Positions 1-6,130 of a stretch of DNA of 10,575 nucleotides are shown one piece after another (position 1 is the stretch's first letter; each line of letters opens with the position of its first letter). Origin of the DNA: Aquirhabdus sp. (lineage in GTDB: Bacteria; Pseudomonadota; Gammaproteobacteria; Pseudomonadales; Moraxellaceae); NCBI GenBank assembly GCA_030150595.1, contig JASLFQ010000148.1, forward strand, positions 1 through 10,575, written 5' to 3'. A model generated the notes under the pieces. The model was not told the DNA's origin, made no database searches, and was given only the letters and a program-made list of their open reading frames with translations. Made by a program: the position numbers and the translations under genes.

Positions 1-2
1 GT

Positions 3-1169
3 GGTGCGCAGTGTAATGGCGGTAACTTCACCGATTGGGATACTGTTCCTGGTTACGACAATATGGGCTTCCCGATCGCAGAAGTGTCTGCAGATGGTTC
101 GTTCATCATTAGCAAGCCTGAAGGCACAGGTGGTCTGATCAGCACTGCGACTATCGGCGAACAAATCATTTACGAAATCAACGATCCACAATCTTATTTG
201 TTGCCTGACGTGATTGCTGACTTTAGTCATGTGCATGTGGAGCAAGTCGGCGAGAATCGTGTGAAAGTGAGTGGCGCGATTGGTCGTGCTCCTACATCAC
301 AATACAAAGTCAGCACGACTTATATGGACGGCTACCGTTTGTTGGTGAGCTTCGTGATCGCTGGGATTGATGCAAAACGTAAAGCAGAAAAAGTGGCTAA
401 TGCAATTCTGACCAAGTGTGAGCGTGTATTGGCAGAAAAAGGCGTTCAAGGCTTTACTGATAAAAACATTGAATACCTCGGTACTGAAAGTACTTATGGC
501 CCGCATGGTCGTCATTCAGATACTCGCGAAGTTGTTTTGAAAATTGCCGTTACTCATCCAGTTCAACAAGCGTGTGCGTTCTTGGCTTCTGAAATTGCTC
601 AGGCGTCTACAGGTATGGCACCAGGCTTGGCTGGCATCATGGGCGGACGTCCAAAAGTATCGCCAGTCGTTAAATTGTTCTCATTCTTGGTCGATAAAGA
701 TCAATGTAAAGTCGAGACTGATTTGAATGGCGTACGTACTGTTATCAATGTTCCAGCTGGTGTGAAGCATGTTCCATTGGCACCAATCGCTGCAGGCCCA
801 GCGGCTGATTTAAGCAAAGCAGGTCCATTGATCACTGTTCCTTTGGTTAAAGTTGCTTATGTTCGTAGCGGTGACAAAGGCAATGCATCTAACCTCGGTG
901 TGCTTGCGCGTAAACCTGAATATCTGCCGTTCATTCGTGCATCGTTGACCACCGAAACTGTTGCGGCATATATGGCGCATATCTTGGATGGTACCAATAG
1001 CAAAGTATTGTGTTTTGAGCTCCCAGGTCTAAACGCAATGAACTTCTTCCTGACCAATGCCTTGGGTGGCGGCGGGATGGCAAGTTTGCGTATTGATCCA
1101 CAAGGTAAAGCGTTGGGTCAGCAGTTGCTTGATATGCCAGTGCAGATTCCTGCTGACTTATTGAAATAA
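3..1169 (+). CDS. atuA: Acyclic terpene utilization protein AtuA (C-terminal part, 5' end outside window)
   Basis: The reading frame is open from base 3 (beginning GAQCNGGNFTDW) to the TAA at 1167-1169, giving 388 visible residues of a family usually near 600, so the N-terminal third or so lies upstream. The conserved block GFPIAEVSADGSF and the following EGTGG and PDVIADF segments are typical of the AtuA/DUF1446 family. The last ~110 residues (about 838-1160, with VAYVRSGDKGNASNLG and a GGGGMASLR tail) match the small C-terminal AtuA-like domain. In Pseudomonas AtuA is needed for growth on citronellol and geraniol, but its reaction is not known to me. No signal peptide or membrane segment appears in the visible part, so it is probably cytosolic. 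It is first of the visible atu genes, 162 bases ahead of the preferred atuB start. The ATG at 63 is internal to the protein and is not the start. Confidence 0.9.
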   Translation, partial: GAQCNGGNFTDWDTVPGYDNMGFPIAEVSADGSFIISKPEGTGGLISTATIGEQIIYEINDPQSYLLPDVIADFSHVHVEQVGENRVKVSGAIGRAPTSQYKVSTTYMDGYRLLVSFVIAGIDAKRKAEKVANAILTKCERVLAEKGVQGFTDKNIEYLGTESTYGPHGRHSDTREVVLKIAVTHPVQQACAFLASEIAQASTGMAPGLAGIMGGRPKVSPVVKLFSFLVDKDQCKVETDLNGVRTVINVPAGVKHVPLAPIAAGPAADLSKAGPLITVPLVKVAYVRSGDKGNASNLGVLARKPEYLPFIRASLTTETVAAYMAHILDGTNSKVLCFELPGLNAMNFFLTNALGGGGMASLRIDPQGKALGQQLLDMPVQIPADLLK

Positions 1170-1242
1170 GCGTTTGAAGTAAATAGCAAGAAGCATCCAT
1201 TGTACGTGTGAGTACTTGCTAGTGTTGGTGATTTGGTCGTGA

Positions 1243-1251
1243 TGATATAGT
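1243..1251 (+). promoter_or_regulatory. Possible extended -10 promoter ahead of atuB
   Basis: TGaTATAGT at 1243-1251 reads as an extended -10 element (TG one base before a hexamer differing from TATAAT at one position). The upstream -35 region is weak: TTGGTG lies only 15 bases away. A start about 7 bases downstream would place the 5' end of the transcript directly ahead of the stem-loop at 1261-1300. This is inference from pattern only. Confidence 0.25.
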
Positions 1252-1260
1252 CCAGCGTTT

Positions 1261-1300
1261 AGACTGCCCTAAGTCTGCTTTTTTGAAAAGTATTTAGGGC
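1261..1300 (+). promoter_or_regulatory. Two mutually exclusive stem-loops in the atuA-atuB gap
   Basis: AGACT at 1261-1265 can pair with AGTCT at 1272-1276 (6-base loop). Alternatively GCCCTAA at 1266-1272 pairs exactly with TTAGGGC at 1294-1300, with an inner CTTTT/AAAAG pairing around 1279-1290. The two structures share bases and cannot form together. No U-tract follows the larger stem, so it does not look like a terminator. It lies just before the atuB ribosome binding site and could act as a leader or RNA-stabilising element. Confidence 0.45.
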
Positions 1301-1331
1301 GAAACACAACGCAACCTTAGAAGGAATGGTC

Positions 1332-2198
1332 ATGTCGTATCAATCAGTATTTCGCTCCGATGCTTTTGCAGGCAAGGTTGTCATCGTTACAGGTGGTGGT
1401 TCAGGAATTGGACGTTGCACGGCGCATGAACTTGCAGCATTAGGCGCGCAAGTCGTGATTACAGGGCGTAAGCCTGAAAAGCTTGATGCGATTGTTGCGG
1501 AAATTAAAGCGGATGGCGGCAAGGTTCGTGGCTTAGTTTGTGATATTCGTCAAGAAGATCAAGTGAAAGCAACGATTGCTGCTGTGATTGCTGAGTTTGG
1601 GCGGATTGATGGCTTGTTTAACAATGCAGGCGGACAGTTCCCAGCACCATTGGAATCGATTTCCTTTAACGGTTTTGATTCAGTGATTCGCAATAACTTG
1701 CATGGCACGTTTCTGATGATGCGTGAAGTGTACAACCAGTGGATGGGCGAGCATGGCGGCAGTATTGTCAATATGACCGCAGACATGCATGGCGGTATGC
1801 CGGGCATGGGACATTCAGGCGCAGCGCGGGCAGGGGTGGAAAATCTCACCAAAACCGCAGCGATTGAATGGGCAAAATCAGGTGTGCGGGTGAATTGTGT
1901 TGCACCAGGTTGGATTATGTCTTCGGGCATGGATACCTACCAAGGCGCATTCCGCGCAATGATTCCATTGCTTGCCGATAAAGTGCCGCTGAAGCGCATG
2001 GGCACTGAATCAGAAGTGTCATCGGTTGCCTGTTTCTTGTTGTCGCCAGCCGCGGCGTTTGTAAATGGTGTGACGATTCGTATAGATGGCGCAGCATCAT
2101 TGGGGACACCTTCGTACCCACTGATCGATGCCAAGAATAACGAGCCATTCAATGGTTTTCATCGTGCGTTTATTCCCGATGTATTGAAAGGCTCTTAA
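1332..2198 (+). CDS. atuB: AtuB, PECR-like short-chain dehydrogenase/reductase
   Basis: This is a 288-residue SDR (MSYQSVF...VLKGS). The ATG at 1332 is preferred over the in-frame ATG at 1326: the ribosome binding site AGAAGGA ends at 1325, touching the first ATG but 6 bases from the second. The Rossmann cofactor loop TGGGSGIG is at residues 20-27, GRK at 45-47 hints at NADP(H), and NNAGG is at 97-101. The normal catalytic YxxxK position reads S162...R166 within HSGAARAG (161-168), and the usual Ser region reads NMTAD. From memory, HSGAARAG, NNxGGQF and EHGGSIVN are shared with mammalian peroxisomal trans-2-enoyl-CoA reductase (PECR). AtuB homologues are labelled citronellol/citronellal dehydrogenase, but the active site here makes an alcohol dehydrogenase reaction uncertain; an acyl-CoA-related role is possible. 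Probably cytosolic, and 77 bases ahead of atuC. Confidence 0.85.
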   Translation: MSYQSVFRSDAFAGKVVIVTGGGSGIGRCTAHELAALGAQVVITGRKPEKLDAIVAEIKADGGKVRGLVCDIRQEDQVKATIAAVIAEFGRIDGLFNNAGGQFPAPLESISFNGFDSVIRNNLHGTFLMMREVYNQWMGEHGGSIVNMTADMHGGMPGMGHSGAARAGVENLTKTAAIEWAKSGVRVNCVAPGWIMSSGMDTYQGAFRAMIPLLADKVPLKRMGTESEVSSVACFLLSPAAAFVNGVTIRIDGAASLGTPSYPLIDAKNNEPFNGFHRAFIPDVLKGS

Positions 2199-2222
2199 TA
2201 GAAAGTTTCTTAAGAGTAGTTA

Positions 2223-2246
2223 TTGGCTGCTTTAAAAAGTAGCTAA
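2223..2246 (+). promoter_or_regulatory. Stem-loop in the atuB-atuC gap
   Basis: TTGGCTGCTT (2223-2232) pairs with AAGTAGCTAA (2237-2246), including two G-U pairs and a short A-rich loop. No run of T follows, so it is not a convincing terminator. It lies 29 bases before the atuC start and may affect RNA processing or stability. Confidence 0.35.
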
Positions 2247-2275
2247 ATCCAGTAATCAGTTAGAGAGTACACATA

Positions 2276-3889
2276 ATGGCAATTCTTGAAACCGAAATTG
2301 ATTCGAACAGTGAAAAATATGCTGCCAATCGCAAGTTCATGGAAAGAGAACTTGGCACCATGCGTGCGATTCAGCAAAAAGTCATTGATAAATCATTGCA
2401 AGCAAAACCTAAGTTTGAAAAGCTCGGTAAAATTTTGCCCCATGACCGTGTACGTCTCTTGCTGGATCCGGGTACACCGTTTTTAGAGCTTGGTGGTTTG
2501 GTTGGCTACGGTATGTATGACGACACTGACGGCTCGGATGCTGGCGGCGGCATGATTGCGGGGATTGGCTTTGTCGAAGGCATGCGCTGCATGGTGACTG
2601 CGAGTAATAGTGCGATCAAAGGCGGTACGATTTCTCCAGCGGGTATGATTAAGTCTTTGCGTTTGCATGAAATTATTAAAGAAAATAAATTGCCAGTGGT
2701 CATATTGTCGGAAAGCGGCGGAGCAAACCTTAACTACGGCGGCGAAGTGTTTGTGAATGCTGGACGTACCTTTGCTAATCAAGCGCGTTTCTCTGCGATG
2801 GGTCTACCACAAATTTGTGTGGTACATGGTAATGCGACCGCGGGTGGTGCATACCAACCAGGTCTGTCTGACTACATCATCGTGGTTCGTAAACAAACTG
2901 CAATGTTCCTTGCAGGCCCACCTTTGCTGCTCGCAGCTACTGGTGAAGTGGCGACAAGCGAAGATTTGGGTGGCGCGGAGATGCATGCGCAAGTGGCTGG
3001 TACTGCAGAATTCTTGGCAGAAAACGATGCTGACGGTATTCGTATCGCACGTGACATCGTGGAAAAGCTGAACTGGCGCGAACAAACTGCAAGTTCACCA
3101 GAAGGTTTCCTTGAGCCGCGGTATCCAATTGAAAATCTGATGGGCTTGATTCCTGAAGACATCAAACAACCTTTAGATATGAAAGAAGTCATCGCGCATA
3201 TCGTTGATGATTCTGATTTTCTCGAATTCAAAGCTGAATATGATTCATTCACCGTGTGTGGCTGGGCAAAGCTTGGCGGCATGCAGGTTGGCTTGATTAC
3301 CAATAACGGCCCAATCACCCCACAAGGTGCGGTCAAGACGGCGCAGTTTATTCATCTGTGTGAACAAACTGGTCGCCCGTTGATTTTCTTGCATAACACG
3401 ACTGGTTTCTTGGTTGGTACTGACCCAGAACAGAACGGTATCATCAAGCACGGCTCTAAATTGATCCAAGCGGTTGCCAATGCGACTGTACCAAAAATCT
3501 CGATCGTGGTCGGCGGTTCATATGGCGCAGGTAACTATGCGATGTGTGGTCGTGCATTGTCACCGAACTTCCTCTTTGCTTGGCCGAATGCCCGCGTAGC
3601 GGTGATGGGTGGTGCGCAGGCAGGTAAGGTTTTGCGTATCGTTGCTGAAGAAAAAACTCGCAGCATGGGTCATGAAGTCGACGAGAAAAAAATGGATGCG
3701 CTGGAGCAAGGTACCGCTGCACGCCTCAATGACCAGACTACCGCGCTCTATAACACCGCGCACGGTCATGACGACGGCATCATTGATCCACGCGACACTC
3801 GTAAAGTCTTGATCTTTGTTCTGCAAACGATTCATGAAGCGAATGAACGCGAACTGAACCCAATTCGTTTTGGTGTATCACGCTTCTAA
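2276..3889 (+). CDS. atuC: Geranyl-CoA carboxylase, carboxyltransferase (beta) subunit AtuC
   Basis: A 537-residue biotin-dependent acyl-CoA carboxyltransferase beta subunit, at the normal length for the family. With the alpha subunit AtuF it moves CO2 from biotin to the gamma-methyl carbon of geranyl-CoA, giving isohexenylglutaconyl-CoA. Both carboxyltransferase halves are visible: the N-terminal half has VTASNSAIKGGTISP, LSESGGANLNYGG and ATAGGAYQPGLSDY; the C-terminal half has NNGPITPQGAVK, NTTGFLVG, GGSYGAGNYAMCGR and WPNARVAVMGG. It resembles geranyl-CoA more than 3-methylcrotonyl-CoA carboxylase: GRTFANQ at 163-169 has Ala167 where methylcrotonyl enzymes carry Phe or Tyr (recalled GRIFF/YNQ), and the preceding loop is about three residues shorter. 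A smaller side chain fits the longer geranyl chain. AGAGAG at 2262-2267 is the ribosome binding site. Its partner atuF is encoded three genes downstream, not adjacent. Confidence 0.93.
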   Translation: MAILETEIDSNSEKYAANRKFMERELGTMRAIQQKVIDKSLQAKPKFEKLGKILPHDRVRLLLDPGTPFLELGGLVGYGMYDDTDGSDAGGGMIAGIGFVEGMRCMVTASNSAIKGGTISPAGMIKSLRLHEIIKENKLPVVILSESGGANLNYGGEVFVNAGRTFANQARFSAMGLPQICVVHGNATAGGAYQPGLSDYIIVVRKQTAMFLAGPPLLLAATGEVATSEDLGGAEMHAQVAGTAEFLAENDADGIRIARDIVEKLNWREQTASSPEGFLEPRYPIENLMGLIPEDIKQPLDMKEVIAHIVDDSDFLEFKAEYDSFTVCGWAKLGGMQVGLITNNGPITPQGAVKTAQFIHLCEQTGRPLIFLHNTTGFLVGTDPEQNGIIKHGSKLIQAVANATVPKISIVVGGSYGAGNYAMCGRALSPNFLFAWPNARVAVMGGAQAGKVLRIVAEEKTRSMGHEVDEKKMDALEQGTAARLNDQTTALYNTAHGHDDGIIDPRDTRKVLIFVLQTIHEANERELNPIRFGVSRF

Positions 3890-3906
3890 TTTAGATTGCT
3901 GGAATG

Positions 3907-3930
3907 TTGTCTCCTCAATGGAGGAGGCAA
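3907..3930 (+). promoter_or_regulatory. Strong stem-loop in the atuC-atuD gap
   Basis: TTGTCTCCTC (3907-3916) pairs with GAGGAGGCAA (3921-3930) around an AATG tetraloop: a 10-bp stem with one G-U pair. The sequence after it is AT-rich but not a clean T-run, so it is at most a leaky terminator. A 3'-end-stabilising hairpin for the atuA-C message is an alternative. The right arm GGAGGAGG resembles a ribosome binding site, but no start codon sits at a suitable distance. Confidence 0.5.
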
Positions 3931-3982
3931 GCATTAATTTTATTAATTGGTTTGATAGCAAGTTTGATCATAGGAATTAGCC

Positions 3983-5140
3983 ATGCAATTTACTGAAGAA
4001 CATGATGCGCTACGCCGCGTTGCAAGACAGTTTGTAGAAAAAGAACTCAACCCAAATTGTGAAAAATGGGAAGAGCAAGGCTTTTTCCCACTACATGAAA
4101 TTTTTGGAAAAATGGGTGAGCTTGGTTTGCTCGGCATTTGTAAGCCAGAAGAGAATGGCGGTTTAGGCCTCGACTACTCATACAATTTGGTTGTGACTGA
4201 AGAAATTGGCCGTTGCCATTCTGGTGGCGTTGCGTTGGCAATTGGTGTGCAAACCGATATGTCCACCCCGGCTATTGCGCGCTTCGCGACGAAAGAACTC
4301 CGCGAAAAATATTTGAATAAAGCCATTGCTGGTGAATACGTCGCATCAATCGCTGTGTCTGAACCACATGCAGGTTCTGACGTTGCTGCGATCAAAACCA
4401 CTGCGGTTAAAGATGGCGATGACTATGTCATCAACGGCACCAAAATGTGGATCACCAACGCGATCCAAGGTGACTTCTTGTGTCTGCTTGCGAATACCTC
4501 TGATGGCAATCCGCACACCAACAAATCATTGATCATCGTACCGAACAAAACTCCGGGCATCACTTTTGCTGAACCGTTGAAAAAGCTCGGTATGCGTAGC
4601 ACACAAACTTGCCAAATTTTCTTTGATAACGTTCGAGTTCCACAAAGCAATTTGATCGGTCAAGAAGGCGCTGGTTTCATGATGCAGATGATGCAGTTCC
4701 AAGAAGAGCGTCTGTGGGGTGCGGTGAATGCGGTCGGTGGTATGGATCGTGTGATCGAAGAAACGATTAACTATTGTCGTCAACGTAATGCGTTTGGTAA
4801 ATCGATTTTGGATAACCAAGTCGTTCATTTCCGTATGGCAGAGCTGAAAACTGAAGTGGAAGCGTTACGTGCACTGACTTACCGCGCATGTGAACTGCAT
4901 GTTGCTGGTCAAGATGTCACTGAATTGGCTTCAATGGCAAAATTAAAAGCAGGTCGTTTGACCCGTGAAGTATCTGATGCTTGCTTGCAGTATTGGGGCG
5001 GTATGGGTTTCATGTGGGAAAATCCAGCAGGTCAATTGTACCGTGATGGTCGTTTGGCATCGATTGGTGGTGGTGCGGATGAAGTCATGCTTGGCATCAT
5101 TTGCAAGCTGATGAACACTTTGCCAATGAAAAAGAAGTGA
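3983..5140 (+). CDS. atuD: Citronellyl-CoA dehydrogenase-type acyl-CoA dehydrogenase AtuD
   Basis: A 385-residue FAD-dependent acyl-CoA dehydrogenase of normal full length. In the Atu pathway it oxidises citronellyl-CoA to geranyl-CoA and passes electrons to ETF. The family signature AVSEPHAGSDV is at residues 124-134, followed by NGTKMWITN, LGMRSTQTCQI and RNAFGKSI. The usual catalytic Glu of medium-chain enzymes (IYEGTS motif near the C-terminus) is absent: that stretch reads IGGGADE at 361-367. The likely base is Glu242 in FQEERLW, matching the helix-G position used by isovaleryl-CoA dehydrogenase. AGGA at 3972-3975 is 7 bases before the ATG. It lies between atuC and atuE, which act later in the same pathway. 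The dehydrogenase assignment is solid; the exact substrate is inferred from the neighbours. Confidence 0.9.
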   Translation: MQFTEEHDALRRVARQFVEKELNPNCEKWEEQGFFPLHEIFGKMGELGLLGICKPEENGGLGLDYSYNLVVTEEIGRCHSGGVALAIGVQTDMSTPAIARFATKELREKYLNKAIAGEYVASIAVSEPHAGSDVAAIKTTAVKDGDDYVINGTKMWITNAIQGDFLCLLANTSDGNPHTNKSLIIVPNKTPGITFAEPLKKLGMRSTQTCQIFFDNVRVPQSNLIGQEGAGFMMQMMQFQEERLWGAVNAVGGMDRVIEETINYCRQRNAFGKSILDNQVVHFRMAELKTEVEALRALTYRACELHVAGQDVTELASMAKLKAGRLTREVSDACLQYWGGMGFMWENPAGQLYRDGRLASIGGGADEVMLGIICKLMNTLPMKKK

Positions 5141-5184
5141 TCTTTAGAAAATCACTGGCAAATTCTTCTAATCATTACTAATCA

Positions 5185-6009
5185 ATGAGTGAAATGACGA
5201 TGGCATTACCTGAAACCCAAACGTTAATCCTTGATCAACAAGGTCCAATTTTACATATTTTGCTGAACCGTCCAGAAACGCGTAACGCCATGAGCGGCGA
5301 GCTGGTTGGTGACTTGATCGCCGTGTTCGATAGTATTAAAGACGATGCCAGTGTGCGCGGCGTTGTGATTCGTGGCGCGGGCGGTAGTTTCTGTGCAGGT
5401 GCGGATCTCAAAGACATGACGAAGATGCGTGTTCAAGCTGCGGCTGATGGCAACAGCAGCATTTATGCCAAATTCAATCGTGGTCTAGGCGGCATGTTGA
5501 TTAAAGTCGATCAAGCACCGCAAGTCGTGGTTGTGGTGTTGGAAGGTGCAGTATTGGGCGGTGGTTTTGGTTTGGCATGTATCTCTGATGTGGCGCTCAC
5601 ATTAGATAACACCAAATTTGGTCTGCCTGAAACAGGTCTGGGCTTGCCACCAGCGCAGATCGCGCCGTATGTTGTGCAACGTGTCGGTTTGACCCAAGCA
5701 CGTCGTTTAGCACTATTGGGAAGTCGCTTTGAAGGTCAGGAAGCGGTACGTGTTGGCCTTGCCCATGAGTCATTTGCTACGGTTGATGAGCTCAATGCTG
5801 GTTTGGATAAAGTACTGAAACAGATCAAACGCACTGCTCCGAATGCAACGCGTGTGACTAAAGAACTTTTATTCCGTGCAGCTGCGCTTGAACCGATTGA
5901 AGGCTTGCTCGATGACGCAGCGCAAAAATTTGCGACTGCTGCGACGACGGAAGGCTTAGAAGGAACGCTGGCTTTTGTTGAGAAGCGTTTGCCGAATTGG
6001 GCAGTGTAA
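5185..6009 (+). CDS. atuE: Isohexenylglutaconyl-CoA hydratase-type enoyl-CoA hydratase AtuE
   Basis: A crotonase-fold protein of 274 residues from the first ATG. It is expected to add water to isohexenylglutaconyl-CoA, the product of AtuC/AtuF. The oxyanion-hole segment GGSFCAGADLKDM is present (Cys70-Asp74), as is the second oxyanion Gly region GGGFGLA (125-131). Of the two catalytic Glu residues of classical crotonase, the first (144 in rat numbering) is Gly129 here; the second is kept as Glu149 in LPETGLGLPPAQIAPYV. That PPAQIAPYVV tail is typical of the AtuE/LiuC-like group rather than of fatty-acid crotonases. The start is uncertain: in-frame ATGs at 5185, 5194 and 5200 are all possible and none has a strong ribosome binding site; 5200 (MALPETQ) looks most like the family. 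The gap to atuD is 44 bases with no visible structure. Confidence 0.88.
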   Translation: MSEMTMALPETQTLILDQQGPILHILLNRPETRNAMSGELVGDLIAVFDSIKDDASVRGVVIRGAGGSFCAGADLKDMTKMRVQAAADGNSSIYAKFNRGLGGMLIKVDQAPQVVVVVLEGAVLGGGFGLACISDVALTLDNTKFGLPETGLGLPPAQIAPYVVQRVGLTQARRLALLGSRFEGQEAVRVGLAHESFATVDELNAGLDKVLKQIKRTAPNATRVTKELLFRAAALEPIEGLLDDAAQKFATAATTEGLEGTLAFVEKRLPNWAV

Positions 6010-6023
6010 AAGAGTTCTGTTAG

Positions 6024-6083
6024 GTAGGGGCAGACCTATGTGTCTGCCCTAAAAAGCGGGAAAACACATAGGTTTTCCCCTAC
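6024..6083. repeat. 60-bp GTAG...CTAC double-hairpin palindrome (REPIN-like)
   Basis: The element begins GTAG (6024-6027) and ends CTAC (6080-6083). Hairpin 1 pairs GGGCAGAC (6028-6035) with GTCTGCCC (6042-6049), loop of 6. Hairpin 2 pairs GGGAAAAC (6058-6065) with GTTTTCCC (6072-6079), loop of 6. An 8-base spacer separates them. The whole also folds as one long hairpin, because GTAGGGG pairs with CCCCTAC and ACCTATGTG (6034-6042) with CACATAGGT (6065-6073). A GTAG head on an imperfect hairpin, in inverted pairs, is the known layout of REP/REPIN sequences mobilised by REP-associated tyrosine transposases. No such transposase is in the window. Confidence 0.85.
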
Positions 6084-6130
6084 GAAATTTTAAATTCATG
6101 TTTTTTAAATTATAGCTTCATGGAGGCCGT

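Noticed and set aside
931..1200. 89-codon antisense frame over the end of atuA
   Set aside because: It overlaps the conserved AtuA C-terminal domain in full and its composition looks like a shadow frame.
1326..1331. Upstream in-frame ATG of atuB as the start
   Set aside because: The ribosome binding site AGAAGGA abuts this ATG with no spacing; the ATG at 1332 is correctly spaced.
2872..3336. 154-codon antisense frame inside atuC
   Set aside because: It is a shadow of the atuC coding frame with no recognisable family, ribosome binding site or domain.
3918..3980. 20-codon reading frame (MEEASINF...) ending 2 bases before atuD
   Set aside because: Its ATG lies in the hairpin loop without a ribosome binding site upstream and no family is recognisable; probably chance, though its tight end near atuD was noted.
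6024..6083. Palindrome between atuE and atuF as an intrinsic terminator
   Set aside because: Neither hairpin is followed by a T-run, and atuF continues the pathway downstream; the GTAG/CTAC ends fit a mobile repeat better.
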